NCBI GenBank assembly: GCA_003013855.2
Contig: ML058453.1
Location: 2,712,361 to 2,776,360, forward strand
Reading direction: 5' to 3'
Length of the DNA stretch: 64,000 bases
Origin: Liriodendron chinense
Taxonomy: Eukaryota; Streptophyta; Magnoliopsida; Magnoliales; Magnoliaceae
The notes under the pieces are model-generated. The model made no database searches. It saw only the letters and a list, made by a program, of their open reading frames with translations, and was not told the origin of the DNA. Of this stretch, positions 22,779 to 36,591 are shown piece after piece. Position 1 is the first letter of the stretch. Every line of letters begins with the position of its first letter. Made by a program: the position numbers and the translations under genes.

Positions 22779-24403
22779 ACCGTGTAGATCTCACACCAGA
22801 TTCCCACATTGGCAAGTTCTACCGTTTCTTACCGTCGAAACAAGTGGGGCTCTGGGCAACCGTTGGAGAGCATGATTTTGAGTCATCCAAATTTCGGGGC
22901 AGGTTGTGAAGGGAGCGTAACCATTAATCAAGCGATCCTAACCATTAAATCGATAGCAATTTGGATGAACGGTTAAAAGTAAAATAGTCATGAGTAGTCC
23001 ATCCAGTACGGTCAAATTCCATCTTATCATCCACCACATATCATGATTTTTCTTTCATGCAACGTACGCAGTTAAGTTAGCAATTTGGATGGTCTGGATT
23101 TTTACACAACAACACTTTATTATCGAGTGTAACCTGCAATTGAATAGAAGTATATTAGCTCATCACCATTTTAAAATGGTGGTGACTCTTCAACCGTGTG
23201 TATATGACTTAGTCCTACAACAATCCACGCCATTCAAATGTCCGTAACAATTGCAGATGGTGCATAGCACAAAACTTATATTAAAAAGACCATAGTAAAC
23301 GTACGATATTTTCTTCTGAACTTAGAACAACCGTCTATGTTGATTTTAACCATCTATTTGTTAAATATCAATTGAATAGATAGAATTCCTTGATCAGTAC
23401 AGTTTTAGACATATGATCTATCATTCAGATGGTATGGATAGCCGTACATGAGTGCCACAGGCGGTTCATAATCATTTCCAAAATGGTAGTGAATACATAG
23501 AGGGTCTATTGCACTGTAGCATTTGGATCCAAAACAATGTTCCAATATTCCAAATCATTCATATGATGATCATCAAGGTGGATGCTGACTATTCGAAGAA
23601 ATATTCTCATTTTGTTTAATTTCAACCTATTGATCATTTAGGTGTGAACCTTCTTCTCAATAATAGTTGCTTTTCAAGCAAACTTCTTGAAAATTTTCGG
23701 AATTGCGTATTGGTCAGATGATCAACAGTTTCGATCATCTAAAATGATCCTAGGTTGTCGCTACTTATAACAATAACATGCAAAGTGTCTTATGCAGACC
23801 ACTTTCAGTCACATCTTGTGGCTATCAGAGGGTAGCATGTCCATCACTACTTAGAACAACAACGTGTCACTACTTAGAACAACAACATGCAAAAGTTGAC
23901 CTCATCCTTAGGTCATAGAACACCCAGGTCCATAGCTCAAGTGGCAGACTGAGTGAAGATAGCTTCGTTTCAACTCTGAGGTCATGTCATTGATTCCTAT
24001 AGTGGGGTGGCTAACATTGTGATGTGACTAACTAGGGTGGGTGGGTGTACTAACAATGGGGTGCGTGAACTAACCCATTAATGAAAAAAAAAAAAAATTA
24101 AAAAAATTAACCCTTAGGTCATGGAGATTTTGATGTAGCCAGTGGAATCACAAGCATGTTTAAATTTGGGTATGATGGTCTTTTAATCTTAATACTTGTA
24201 ACCGATTCATGCAAGATGCGAGGCAAGCTAACATAAAGTCTACGTTAATGGTGAATACTATCCATTATAACACCAACTTAGTCCCTTTACATGAGGGCCA
24301 TTCAAGTGCACCGTTGGTATACTTAGACATATGTGTGGTCACAACCAAGGCAACAAGGTTCAAGAAATATAATTCTTCCTTGGCTATAACTTTTGTATCT
24401 AAT
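22779..24403 (+). repeat. Tandem segmental duplication, copy 2 (empty MITE site)
   Basis: It is homologous to 20398-22778 along its length, with small indels. It starts GAACCGTGTAGATCTCACAC and ends again with TTTTGTATCTAATC. It lacks the family B insertion. Confidence 0.88.
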
Positions 24404-25291
24404 CTCTGAGTGTTCAAAGAATTAAAAGATATATCTCTGAATCCTATGTAAACATATTCCACGAAAATTAATTAAAAAGTAAATGTATCATATCAATAAA
24501 TCCACGTTTAACAATATAAGTTTCTTAATGCAACTCTAATATACAAATTAGATCTTACTCATGCCTCGGTGGTAGACTCGCAATAGTTTCAACATGAGGT
24601 TATGGATTCAAGTACTCATTGTGGTGAAATCCCACTCAGGTATGAATGCTTGGGTGTGCATGGGCTTTGATTGCGAGTAAATGAATTAAAAAAAAAAAAA
24701 AAAAAACAACTCCAATGTATAAATTGGATTTTACTCATGGCTCAGTACTAAGGTTATTTGTTGGAGTACCCATATGATGTGTCTAAGTATTGGGTGTGTT
24801 AAAAAAGAAAAAAAAAAAAAAAAAAAACCTCTAGTGCATAGAACTAGTGATAAAATATTGTTTCTTACATCCTCTCCCAATTTGACATATAATTAAAGAA
24901 ACACACTTGAAAACTAAGAGAAGCAAAAACATTATTTACAAAAAACAAAAAAACAAAAAAAGATTTTTATTGAAATACCTCCAACAGTGGACGCCCTATT
25001 GTATAAGAAATTCCAAACATTATATTAAAAAGTGAAAAAAATACAAAATAAATAGGTAATTTATCAGTGAAGATGTATTCATGTGCCTTCAAGTCATTGG
25101 GCTCAATACATATACAACATTTCTATAAATTAAAACGGAGCAAGATCCAACTGTCCAATTGGCAATCACCAAATGGATGGTGAAAAAGAAAATGGTTAGA
25201 ATATAAATTTAACAATAATAATCATCATCTAAGCCTTCTCCCAATTAATTGGGGTCAGCTAACTGTCCAATTGGTGTGTGTTAACTAACAA

Positions 25292-25322
<31 letters not shown>

Positions 25323-27945
25323 TTAAAAAAAAAGAAAAAAAACTCTCCAATTGACTCATTTTTTTTAAAGAAAAATATCAGATGCTAATATCATCAGATC
25401 AGTGTGATTTAACGGCTATGATCCGTTCATTATGGGACCAAAATTCGGACTCCAATATTTACATGCTTGTACATCACTTGTAATTGAGATGCAGCTTTCT
25501 TGATAGCATCCGCATCTTTGTATAAGACGTTTGCACGCAAAATCTAAAATCCAAGGAAGAGAAGCAAACAAATAAATGGAATTCTCCCAATGCATCCATT
25601 TTGCACAAGTGGGCCACATGGTTCTCTGATCCAAACCGTTGATATGATTTTTCCCACCTATTGTAGAGGATCCCCTAAAATTCATTTCAGATTGGATGCT
25701 TCCACAGATTTACTATGTGACCGTTATGTAGGAGCGTTTCCTGTTTTTCTCCGACGAAAATGCTTCCTTGCCTCGCCTAGCTACTACGAGGGTTACTTTC
25801 TCTGACGTGGGGGAATGATTAACGGGCATGAAATCTACCCTCTACATATGAGGCTGATTCAATAGTCACAGTTGTCCCACTCCATAAAATTATACATAAA
25901 ACCTCTAAATTCAAGTAGCATGGCCCACCTGAGTTGTGGAATCTATGACTTTGGGTAATTCTTTCGTCGTGATGAGGCACAACAAATTAATTAATTGGAT
26001 GGCATGTAAACACCACGGTAGGCGCTTCACACAATTAGTGGGCGGCATTTCATCTCAAATTTTCTTTTCCCACAGTGTTTCCCACCCGAGTGTTGGATCA
26101 TCATGACTTTTGTGTTCCACGGTGGAAATGAGGCAATGTACCTGATGGACGGGTTGGATCTTGCTAAAGTTCCACTCACATGACTTTCAGTCACAGAAAA
26201 TAAGAACGCTAATAACCAATAGCTCACCACCTTTGGATAAAATGTGGTTGCTCAATCTTCTAATGGAATATTATTTATGTGAAAACTCATTTATAATTTC
26301 CATACCTACCCTAAAGCCGGTCCAGTCCCAACCCAAATCCTACCTAAGTGATAAACAAGTGAGACTTGGGTACAAGAAAACCCAGACCCAACCTATTAAA
26401 TTAATGGGTCAGTTATTTTTTTACTTTGACCCAACCCAAATTTTAATGGGTTGGATTTAGGCCGATTCTTAAATGGGTCAGTTACGGCCTTAACCAGACT
26501 TGACTCGACCCATTTGCATTCCTAAATAACTCCTCAATTTATTTATTTTTTAAATGGGCAGAGATGACAACGAGTCTAGGGCTGTCAATGGACCGGACCT
26601 GGGGGTATCAGATGGAACCAATCCTCCATCCAGGTCCCATTTTTTGGACCTATTACGAAATTGGGTTGGGTTCAGGCGTTAACGTTTGGATCCATTTAAC
26701 AATTAGCTCCAGTCGGGTACGTTGGGTCTAGTCAGATTTGGGTCTTGGTCTTCAAGAATCAGATTCAGACTAAAAAAGGACCCAGACTCAGCAAGGCCTG
26801 AACTCGATTAGCCTGGTATGGGTGCCATATGACCTGTCCAAACATGAACCATCGTCAGCCTGAAACAAGCCTACCCAACCAGCGAGTCTGGCCCAGAAAG
26901 CCAAGCCTAACTTTGACCAGGCTTGGACCTATTATCTAGGCTAGTTGACTGGGCCCAATCTCAAACTTATAAGCCCACAATAAAATAACTAGGTGAACCC
27001 TAGTTCTTTGCCTTCCTTGATGGTGGGGCCCACACATGCCGAGTCAGCTGTCCCTTGGAAATAATTGTTGGAAATGGATGGTTAGAAATAATTCAGGCCA
27101 TGGTCCAAATTCAACTAGGAGAAGCAGCGTACAACCAAATGGGTTATCGAAAATGCATTTTTTTTTTTTTTATGTCGCATGGCCCATCCATGGTGGGCCC
27201 ACAAGTATTGACTGATTAGATCAGACTCTAATGGGTGTGAATGGGTTAAAATGACCCCTCTCTATCTCTGCTCTCTACTATACATTACGACAATAGCTTT
27301 GGACATTTTTACCCTTGCAATCCGTCCACACATAATGGGTGTGAATGGGTTAAGAGAGGGTACATTTGTCGTAAAAATTTTGAGGGCCACTTCCTCACTA
27401 CGAAAGATCAGAAAAATCACTACAATATGACCATTTCCTCTTGATTGAACTCAACATTCGCAATTCAGTTCAGTTGTGCATCCAAACGCGCCATCAATCT
27501 ATAAGGAAATAGATAAAATTCCACAAGGATTCCATCACATGCACTCACTTCTATCAAGGCAGCTGTTACACCCATGCAGGGAAGTTAAAACCTTGAGAAA
27601 TGCAAAAGGCTGCTTATGACTCTCGACTGGCAATGTGTGAGATTTTTATCTGTGCGGTTCATCAGGTGGGTCCACCATGTGGCCAGCTGGTCCAGTTATA
27701 TGAAAAGAATAGACAGGTTAAGATTACAAATGATCTACAATCGACTTTGTGTGTCCCTCCCACCTAGTGATCAGACTCGCCTGATGTTCAGGCCATGTAA
27801 ATATATGGTGGGGCCCACCTAATGAATGGCCTAGACCTCCAGGTGCTATGAATAGCTTTAGCAGGGCTCTCAAACCTTTTCAATTTTATATGCTGGGCCC
27901 CACCTGATGAATGACCAGGATCTACAAGTGGGTATGTATAGAGCT
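24404..27945. other. Intergenic repeat-rich DNA
   Basis: No gene seen. Contents include SINE-like A-tailed sequences (about 24556-24700 and 24720-24830), a 21-base C run followed by A's (25293-25330), an hAT-like terminus TAGGGCTGTCAATGG near 26577, and CCCAACCCAAAT-type low-complexity sequence at 26320-26950. The 3' flank of the BAT1-like gene begins at 27945. Confidence 0.5.
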
Positions 27946-30900
27946 TTAGCAGGGTTCTTCAACCTTTCCATTCTGAGCATCAATGTTCCTAACTGGTCCC
28001 TTGAACCATTTCCTTGCATCAAGAAGCCACCACAGCAAGATCACAGCCATACCCGCACCCAGCGCGATCGGTGCGTAGTTGAAAGTGTTCCAATCAAGAG
28101 GGTAGAGCGTCGGCAATAGGAAGACCGAGCATGTATAACAGATCCACAAGAAGGCCACCAAGCAAATTGGCCTTCTCGCTCGACCCAAGTAGAACGGTCC
28201 CGGTTTGAAATTACTCTCGGCCATGACCATCCTAGCAAAGATTGGAACTGCATATCCACCGACCCATCCAATCGTACAAATGGACGTGATGGCGGTGAAA
28301 ACCACATTGACTTTCAAGATGGGAAGTCCAAGAAGAATGCAGATGCCGGCACATAACCATACTGCATTTGCCGGAACCTTGTGCTTGGGGTGCACTCGTC
28401 GCCAAATGGATGAAAATGGAATTCCTTTATCCCTCGATAGAGCATATACCTGGAAGATTGCGATATATCACAATGAGCCATGATAGATGTGAAATCACAA
28501 ACACAAGTGCGAAAGCTTTGAAAAAACAGTAAGAAATGAAATGTCACAACTGTTTTTATCGCACGTCCAAATGATGAAAACATATAATATCATTTATATA
28601 TCTACTTAGTTTGTCAACTTTTTATTTCATCTTGGAATGAAAGTGTATTTAGAGTAGAATAAATCAGATATGTTTTGGGTTTTCAATTTAGCAAATTGGG
28701 TGCCTTCAAATGGTACCAGGTAGATTGGGGCCCACATGATGCATGTGTCAAATTCAACTGTCCATCATATTTGCAGGTATCAAGGGAGGGAACGCCCACC
28801 CTTGATTTTCATGGAGGGCCCACCATATTTTGTATAAAGAATCCTGGCTGGATGAAGGGTCAGACCAAAAGTAAGGTTGTTTTTCAATTCAGGTGGGTCC
28901 CTGTGCAAATCAAGGGTGGGCGTCCTCTCTCACATTGTTCCATACCTGAATGTGTAGGATGCAACTGATTTTTGGAATTTGAAGGTAATATGAGGTTAAG
29001 TGTCTGATGGACAGGTTAGATGGCCAGCATACATTTCATGGGCCCCATAACTGCCCTGACCACTGGAGCTTTCCTCTTTGAGAAAAAAAAATAAAAATTA
29101 CAAACATCAACTGAAAAGTTTACGCTGTTTGGATGAACAATCGAATTGAAATGCAATAATTTAGTTCAGCAATAAGGAAATTGACCAAATTGCAATTACT
29201 TCAAATGCCATATTGAGGTAGTCTCAATAGCAGTAAGGTTACTTCAATCTTGGACTTGAAAGGCATGTAGTTGCAATTTGAGGGCTATTTCCTTATTAAG
29301 AACACCATGGAAGGTAATTACAAAATATGGTCATTTCCTCTCTGTAGAACTAAATATTGCATTTCGATTAAATAGTATATCCAAACACTCCCTCATTAAG
29401 ATATCATTTGCTGTTTTATTTTTCCTAGTTTGGAATGTCAAGACCAAGTTGGTTTGCTAAGAAAGTGATCTAGTTCTCCAAATCAAAAGAAGGCTGTTCT
29501 TACCACTCTGGCTGCACTAGTAGTGATCGAAAGGCCACCAAAGAAGAACGAACCCCAAATCACAAACAGTAAGACTATCGCTCCAGTTGAATTGTGATAC
29601 CTCCCATGGAATGCATCATACAGTATCTGTCCTGGTACAAATACTCCAGCAGTCTCATTGTTCACATCATACAAGTAACTCGGATCCTGATGAAAATCAC
29701 AATCCCACTTCAAATAGGTAATAGTCCACCGAAAGCAAAGTGCCCAAATGATAGTAAAAGAATCATACCTGAATGCTGAAAGTAAGTGCTAAAATATAAG
29801 CCCATCCGAATATTGAAATGATCCCTATACTTGATAGAATTGCAATGGGGCCGTTCTTGTCTGCACCTTTCGTCTCCTCCGTTAGATGTGCAGCAGCATC
29901 ATATCCATACAAAGAGTACTGACTAACAAGAACAGATAGAACGACCTGCATATGCTTTGCTGCTTATCCCCGTCGACTCTGGCGATGTCTCGAAATGAGT
30001 GAACACATAGGAGGCAGATTGTGTTTTCAATGCCACTAGTGGAAGCATTATAACTATAACCAAACCCCCAACAACCTGCATGTCATTAGTATGTCAGAGT
30101 GAAAGAGATCAGCCAATCGAAATCTGAATTCCAGTGTATTAACAAAGGTGGTGTTTGTGTGGAGAGCTGCACAGCAGCGAATGTGCATCCACCCATCTGT
30201 ATTTTGGTGAAGTAGATCCGTTGGCTATGTGCTAAACAAGCCGTCTACAAAATGTGCCCAAAAAATGAGAATTCAATGGTGAAAAATAAAAACTGAGAGT
30301 AGATACCTGCCACCATATTGAAATTATGTCTAGGAAGGCAATGACGTCTAGTGCGAATGTGTTCAGTACGGCCCATATAATCGTAAGGCCCATGTACATG
30401 CACAAGAACACCCCTTTCGGGGCTAAGTAACCTCCATCTTTGTTTGTACCAGTACATAGTAAAATGATGGTCTGCAACGTTTGAGATCCTGCGTAAGCCT
30501 ACCAATCACGTAGATGAAAATTGATAGTTAGAGACCAATCTCAATGACTGAAAGTAAAGGTAGGATGAGAAGGATGTACTGCATATAACAATATAAGAAG
30601 GAAACCATTTTATTAGTATCATGGCTCTACCAAGAAAACCGAATAGTGGGTAAGAAACCATCGAAATGTCTGCATGATCTATATATCAAGGGAAGAAATG
30701 GTACCTGTGTTCCTATTCCGGCAATGAGGCCGATGGTCTCCAACCAAGCGCAGCACCACGATGCAAATGGACCCCACTTGGGGCCGGCTAAATGGGCAGC
30801 CCAGAAGTAAAGAGAACCTGTCGTCTGTTTGATGTTACACCAAATAGCACATCAGTTCTGCAAATTCGTTTCCCAGAAGGACTAATCTATGTAGTAAAAA

Positions 30901-33621
30901 TTGCAAGCAGAAGGAAAGATACCACAAGAAGTGTGAGACAGAGGTACCAGGCAGCATTTGAAATAGGATTTGCATATAATAACAGATCCTATGTGATCAG
31001 GAGCAGTCAGGAAAGTAAAATACTGATGGTATATACTGGGGAATTGGGAGACTCTAGAAACTGCATTGCAGATGCAGAAGCAAATAATGACGGAAATGCT
31101 TAGGCAATTCACATAGTTGGATTGGGGATGTGATTAGCAGAAAATGTGGGTCTGGTGAGAAATGCCCTGTCCAAACATCAACCTGGTGGGCCACACTTCA
31201 ACATGGAATATAGATTGCTGGCCATTTCTTTTCTAACAGTCCATCTAATAATACATGGGTGCCTACAGCCTACCTGCTTTGGACCAGGCATGTTCACAAT
31301 GCGTCAAAAACGATAAATGGTTTGGATCTATCGTACTTGGGATTTGTTAGCACATTTGCAGTGAATCACCACATCAATCTCTTTTCTCAATATTTTCCAT
31401 GGGATTTCTCAACCAACAATTTGAATTTTCAATTGTTCTACATTGGTGTTCACCATTCCATTTTTGCAAGAGAAATTCAATTCATGAACAAAGGAATACA
31501 AGAAGTGTACATAGAATTTCAAATATTTTTACAATCTAGATTCGCAATTTTCGAGTCTAAATCTTCCAAGACAATCAACATACACATTTTCTAGTAATTT
31601 CCTGCACTTTAGTGACCCTTCCATTCATAATAGTAGCAATTAGCTTTTTGACACAGGGAAGAGTGTGAAATAGCAATGAAGAAGATCACTGTCTTCCTTA
31701 AGTAATCAAGACCTTGAATCCACAAGGTACATTCTTGAGTCCACAAGAAGTAAGAGAGAAAATTTAAGTATTTTTTGAATAATAATCTTAGATTGCTTGA
31801 CTACATCACTTATATGGAAGACCTAAAATTCCTAACTTGAATTGAAATTACCCGAAATAGCAAAAATCTCTTCCAAAGGAAAATTTGACAAAAATAGAAA
31901 CCTCCAATACAATATATCGGAGCATTCTCAGCATCATTACAAGCAACTTCTAAAAAAGACGAAAATCATAAAATTGCAAGAATAAGAAAATACGACGAAA
32001 ATGAAAATTACCAAAAGTAGTAAAATTTGCCTAAAATCTTGATTTTGCCACCGAAGACGTGTGTTTTCTAGCCAAACGGACATCTTTGACCGGCATAGCG
32101 GGTCAACTGACCCCAGATGCACCATTCCATAAAGTTTGATAGGTCATGTGTTTCGTGACAACGATTGGATCAAAGTTACAGCTATTTTACGGTCAACAAT
32201 TCAAACAGTAATTTCTCCATATTCGGAATGAATCTCGAGGCCCAGTTAGGTCATTTCCTACATAGATCTGGGCCCGGTTGTAACGGACTACTTCTGCTTT
32301 CACTCGGGCTTCTTTTAGTCCAGTTGTGCTAAGAATGCATCTGCGGCTTGCTCTACATCACTTTTGCCACAAATTCCAAGCACACGTGTGCACGGTTTGA
32401 AGTGTGCATCAGCTGGGGCCAAAAGTGTGGATGACCTAGCTCAGTTCAACATGTTGGATGGGAACCGTCGGTCTCTTGTTTTATACCACCCACTGTTCGT
32501 GCATGTGTGGCCCACCTGATAAGTTAACCAGCCTAGTTTCTGGCCAGGTCATCTACGTGGTAATGGAACTTCATCTATGGTCATTCTCATTTTTATGGGA
32601 TTTGCAGAAATGTGGAGGCCGAAATTCGAGCTTTTTTTTATTGGGCTGAAGTGAAAAATCTTCTTTCTGCAATCGCGATGTTTGTGGGTAAAACAGGACA
32701 ATTGATATTGAGAAACAAAATAGAGAAAATTCAATTCTTCAACTATAAATCAGGCATGCATTAATCCAATTCAAGCTAGAATCCTCTGTCTTCATGTTAG
32801 ATGAGTGATGCATTCAGTTAAAACAAAAATTGAATAGAAATGAAATTGACGAATGGAAGAAACTGATAAACGGACCGGAAAAGATGAGCAGATCTCAGCC
32901 ATGGCAATCCCAACAAACCAGGTGAAGAAGGAAACCACCACCCATCCCCAAACTAGACTGGCGGGCCCAGCGTACCGCAGGCTCGATCCATACAGAGGGG
33001 TAATCCCTGTGAAAAGGGTGACGGTCGACACTGAAATCGCAAGCGTCTTGAACAGAGTCTGCAACAACAGCCAAAACCCAATTCAACTCAATTCAGAAAC
33101 AGAACGAGAATGGTCCATGGCATGTGGACAGTCTAATCGGCCAATCTGGACCGTCCATTAGACCCAGCCAACAAAAAAACACAACCACCTGATGATCCTA
33201 TCCATCAGAAATCTGTTATCTCCAAAGACATGAATGGATGGTTGACATCATCTGATCAAACCAATTTTTTAGAATGAACCCATAAACAACCCATGGTGGG
33301 TTCCCCCAACGGACGGTTCAGATGGTTGATTGGACTTATTTCTATGAACAATCTTGACCATACATTGTAAAATGCTATTGATCTGATGGTTCACATCATC
33401 TGATGATCAACACATATTTTTGCATGGATGACCCATGAAGTGGGTGACCGAATGGACAGTCCTGATCAATTAATCAAACTGTTCATCGTCAAGATGTCCA
33501 TATACAACTAGTAAAGAAATTAAAACCCAATGCATGAAGAGAAAGAAGAAAAACAAACCATCTCTCTTCTGAGTTCTTGCTTGTAACCAAGCTCGTTGAG
33601 GCGCTTCTCTCCAGAATCCAT
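27946..33621 (-). CDS. BAT1: BAT1-type bidirectional amino-acid / GABA permease (one frameshift)
   Basis: Eight coding blocks on the minus strand: 33621-33559, 33058-32876, 30824-30705, 30498-30307, 30075-29947, 29945-29769, 29686-29504 and 28449-27946 (stop TAA). Together they give 516 residues, the usual length of plant BAT1. The blocks are in phase 0, and all junctions except 29947/29945 have GT/AG introns. Visible family stretches are EKRLNELGYKQELRREM at the N-terminus, then LFTGITPLYGSSL, AGPASLVWGWVVVSFFTW, AAHLTEETKGADKNGPIA, GSFFFGGLSITTSAARV and CTIGWVGGYAVPIFARM. The protein is polytopic, of the APC superfamily (about 12 membrane spans expected). Family members move amino acids and GABA across plasma, Golgi or mitochondrial membranes. 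The start at 33621 was chosen because homologues begin near the EKRLNEL motif, although the frame stays open upstream. Anomaly: block 5 (ending KAYA) and block 6 (starting VVLSVLVSQY) are contiguous except for one surplus base at 29946, which shifts the frame. The cause could be a real lesion, an assembly error or a collapsed intron. Confidence 0.87.
29115..29396. mobile_element. Short TIR element in the last BAT1-like intron
   Basis: Left GCTGTTTGGATGAACAATCG and, reverse-complemented, right GAGTGTTTGGATATACTATT are partly matching, each followed by GAAATGCAATA. This is a typical small plant MITE within an intron. No clear target duplication. Confidence 0.45.
30825..32875 (-). other. 2.05-kb intron 2 of the BAT1-like gene
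   Basis: AT-rich, with a GT donor after ...SSFP and an AG acceptor before TTGSLYFW. Short frames inside show no resemblance to permease or other proteins. Confidence 0.7.
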
Positions 33622-33800
33622 GACTCTGGAATGAATGAACGGTGATGATGATGGAAGAATGGGAAATGGCAGCAGGTCTTGTAGAGCTTGTTTAGCAAGA
33701 GAAAGAGAAGAAGTCCAACGAAAGTAGGATTGTGGGCTGTTTGACTTTCGGAAGCAGTCTCTACTCTCTTTCGTCTTTGTATCTCTTTCCAAAGCGCGCC

Positions 33801-33809
33801 TATTTATTA
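33801..33809 (-). promoter_or_regulatory. Candidate TATA-like element of the BAT1-like gene
   Basis: Read on the minus strand this is TAATAAATA, followed by a GC-rich GGCGCGC, about 180 bases upstream of the chosen ATG at 33621. The spacing would give a 5' leader of roughly 150 bases. The call rests only on position and composition. Confidence 0.35.
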
Positions 33810-34036
33810 CAATAAACAGAAAATCTCCAGACTCTGAACTTCGCTACAAATGGGAACGGGCTTTTGCTTAGATATGTGGGAATTGATAACGTGTGGCCGT
33901 TAAGAGCCGTAACATGGGTAACCGTCTCTCTACACTACGTGGCAGTATGATTATCAATCAGGACCGTCCATCTAGTTTTCCCTGGCCCAAGGCTTTCAAA
34001 TAAGAACTGTCAGATAATTCTAGCTGTCACTTCTAG

Positions 34037-34326
34037 GAGCGGATTAGGTGTTACCCTTACCGTGGGGCCCACCTTGATGATGTTTTATGAATCCACGCCG
34101 TCCATCCGTTTCTCCAGCCCATTTTAGAATGTTTTCCCAAAAATTAAACTGATCCAAATCTCAGGTGGACCCCACCACAGTAAACAGTGATGATCGAGTG
34201 CTTCACCATTAAAAATTTCAAAGGACCCATTGTAAGGTTTTCATAATGTTCATTTTCCATCCAACCTGTTGATAATGTAAAGAAGGTCTGGATGAAGGGA
34301 AAACACAAATATGAGCTTGATCGTGG
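34037..34326. mobile_element. Truncated foldback MITE
   Basis: It begins GGAGCGGATTAGGTGTTACC with CTTACCGTGGGGCCCACC and CGCCGTCCATCCGTTTC modules, but stops near the hairpin centre. The right arm is absent and the sequence passes into GTGGACGTCTCTCC. Confidence 0.6.
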
Positions 34327-36010
34327 TGGACGTCTCTCCACTCCCCCACAAAATGGTCCCCAGATCGCAGTGGACGTCCCCTTCTGATTCTTTCACATTT
34401 CTTCACCTCGAGGACGGGTGTGCGTTGGCCACAATTTACTGGTAAGTAGCTGAACCCATTACACTATAGACCCGATCCGATCCGACCCGACCCACTTAAA
34501 ATTCATCAAGCCCCTATTTAGTTGCTATTAGTCCGGTTCGACTAGCCCAACCCGGCTACACGAAGAGTCGGGTTTAAGAATGGAATATGTTTTAGCCGAT
34601 TAATGAATACATCCAAACATACATACATCTATGCTTGTTGTGAATGGAACATATACTCCACACCGTTTGGATCATCCACGGGCATCAAATGAGGGTTGAA
34701 AGAAAATTTCCAGCTGTCCACATTTGAGGGGGGAAATCTGATGGTTGAGATCACCCAATCAGGCAATCCGGATTGAAGTGCACATCTGCCTCGCATGCAA
34801 TAGATAAGGTTGCCACATTTTAGTAAATTGTAACGAACGCGCAGCATAATCTCGCCGACTCGGAATCCGCTCATTTAAATGGTCAGAAGTGAGAACGAAG
34901 ACCCCAACTAACTACAAATGCAGAAGTCTCTAGCGCGCGTGAGATGGACGAGGATCCTCCCCCGTAGGTGCCAAAATGGAGCATTTGTATTTGATCCAGG
35001 CCACTCGGAAGGTAGGGACCATGAGAGTAATGGACGTATCTGATTTCTTATCTCATCAATTGCGGTGGGAACTCAACACCATCTCAGTCGCGCGAGTCTA
35101 GTTAGCACGGCCGGTTGCTGTTGCACTGCAACACGTTAAGCAGGTGGTAGACGGAATCTGACTGAGATAGTCAATTCAGCTGAGTTCTTTTTGCCTCCGT
35201 CGCGACACAGAATCCAGCATGTGTTTCGCCGCCAAGTGGGACCCACATGCTGAGATTTTCCGATGATTTTAACCGTGCTTACTATCTTTACTATCATAAA
35301 CAAGCTATTTTCTCGTAATCACTTTTTACTGATGATCCTGACCTTTGATTGTTAGAGTTGAATACGAGCCATTGAAATTTCCTATTCATTGTTCAGAATT
35401 CATCTACAGTTATTGGTGGTAACGGTCGTCCTTTCAGCGTAAACCAATTAAGGTGGTCCGTGCAGCACAGAGTCCGTAATTCCCTGGCCGAATTTTTCTA
35501 CTGGTAAGAACCATGGTTCATTGATCCAAACCGTTGATACGATGGGCCCTGCTGTGAACGGTCCATGCACCAAAAATCAGATACATGAAAAATTCCCAAT
35601 TCAACTTATGAGGAATCCTTTTATGTATATTCTTTATTTGCTGTGATTTGATTGAGTTGTAATCTATTATTTTATTCCCTTTTTATTGTAATCCTTGTAA
35701 TTTCCCTCCAGTATAAATGCCTATAATACTCCTTTTTCATTTGACTCTTCCCCTTTGAATAAATAACATCTTTTAACTTTTGTCTGTTGCCATTGATTGG
35801 ATACTCGAATCTTGAATATCTTTTTGCAGGAACCATCCACAATGACTCCCTCCAAATAATAAATTTCCAATTCAAGGGAATGTATCTCAGGCCTGTTTGA
35901 TTTTCTTGAGAAATAGAAATAGTCTGGAAATAAGGCATTATTACTTCTTTACCCGGTTTGAAATTTCGCGTAATTCCTACCTCGAAAATCGGTCCAAAAG
36001 AAATAGTGTA
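34327..36010. other. Intergenic DNA, no gene seen
   Basis: Contains an inverted GTGGACGTC pair near 34325-34378, CCGATCCGACCCGACCC low-complexity sequence at 34470-34500, and otherwise unremarkable sequence. Frames at 34629-34874 and 35672-35938 match nothing known to me. Confidence 0.45.
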
Positions 36011-36011
36011 A

Positions 36012-36303
36012 AATTATGGGCCCTACCGTGATATATATGATATATCCGCTCCGTCCATTAGTTTTACTTGAATATTTTAAGACATGAACTAAAAAATAAG
36101 GCTGATCCAACATTCAAGTGGCCCGCACCATAGGAAACAGGGGCAATAAGAAGTTTTTAACGATAAGTGTTGGATTCCCTTTTTCCTGAGGTGTGGTCCC
36201 TTGAGCATTGGATTTGCTTCATTTTTTTGTCCATGCCCTGTGTTCATTTGCCAAAAAAGATAGATAATGTAGATAAGCCACATGCATAACGATGGGCCCC
36301 ACC
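36012..36303. mobile_element. Short foldback MITE
   Basis: GGGCCCTACCGTGATATATA and TCCGCTCCGTCCATTAG on the left pair loosely with CATAACGATGGGCCCCACC on the right. Confidence 0.45.
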
Positions 36304-36541
36304 TATATTTCACATTCTCCTCGATTTTAGTAATACAAAAGTATCAGTCAAATTATACATGGGAAACAGCATAGGAATTACTCAGAAAATAATCATTATA
36401 CATTTACATTACATTTACCTGAGAATTGGAAAATCAAACAGACCCTAGAGTAACGACTGTTCAGAGGAGTTATTTAATGCTCTGCTTTTTAATTTTTTAG
36501 TTTTTTTCTTTAAAAGAATTCTTTTAGCAATTGAATCCTCT

Positions 36542-36544
<3 letters not shown>

Positions 36545-36579
<35 letters not shown>

Positions 36580-36591
36580 ACACACACACAC
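36545..36591. repeat. (GT)n followed directly by (AC)n
   Basis: About 33 bases of GT are followed by GAGACACACACAC, so the tract is self-complementary. Confidence 0.9.
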
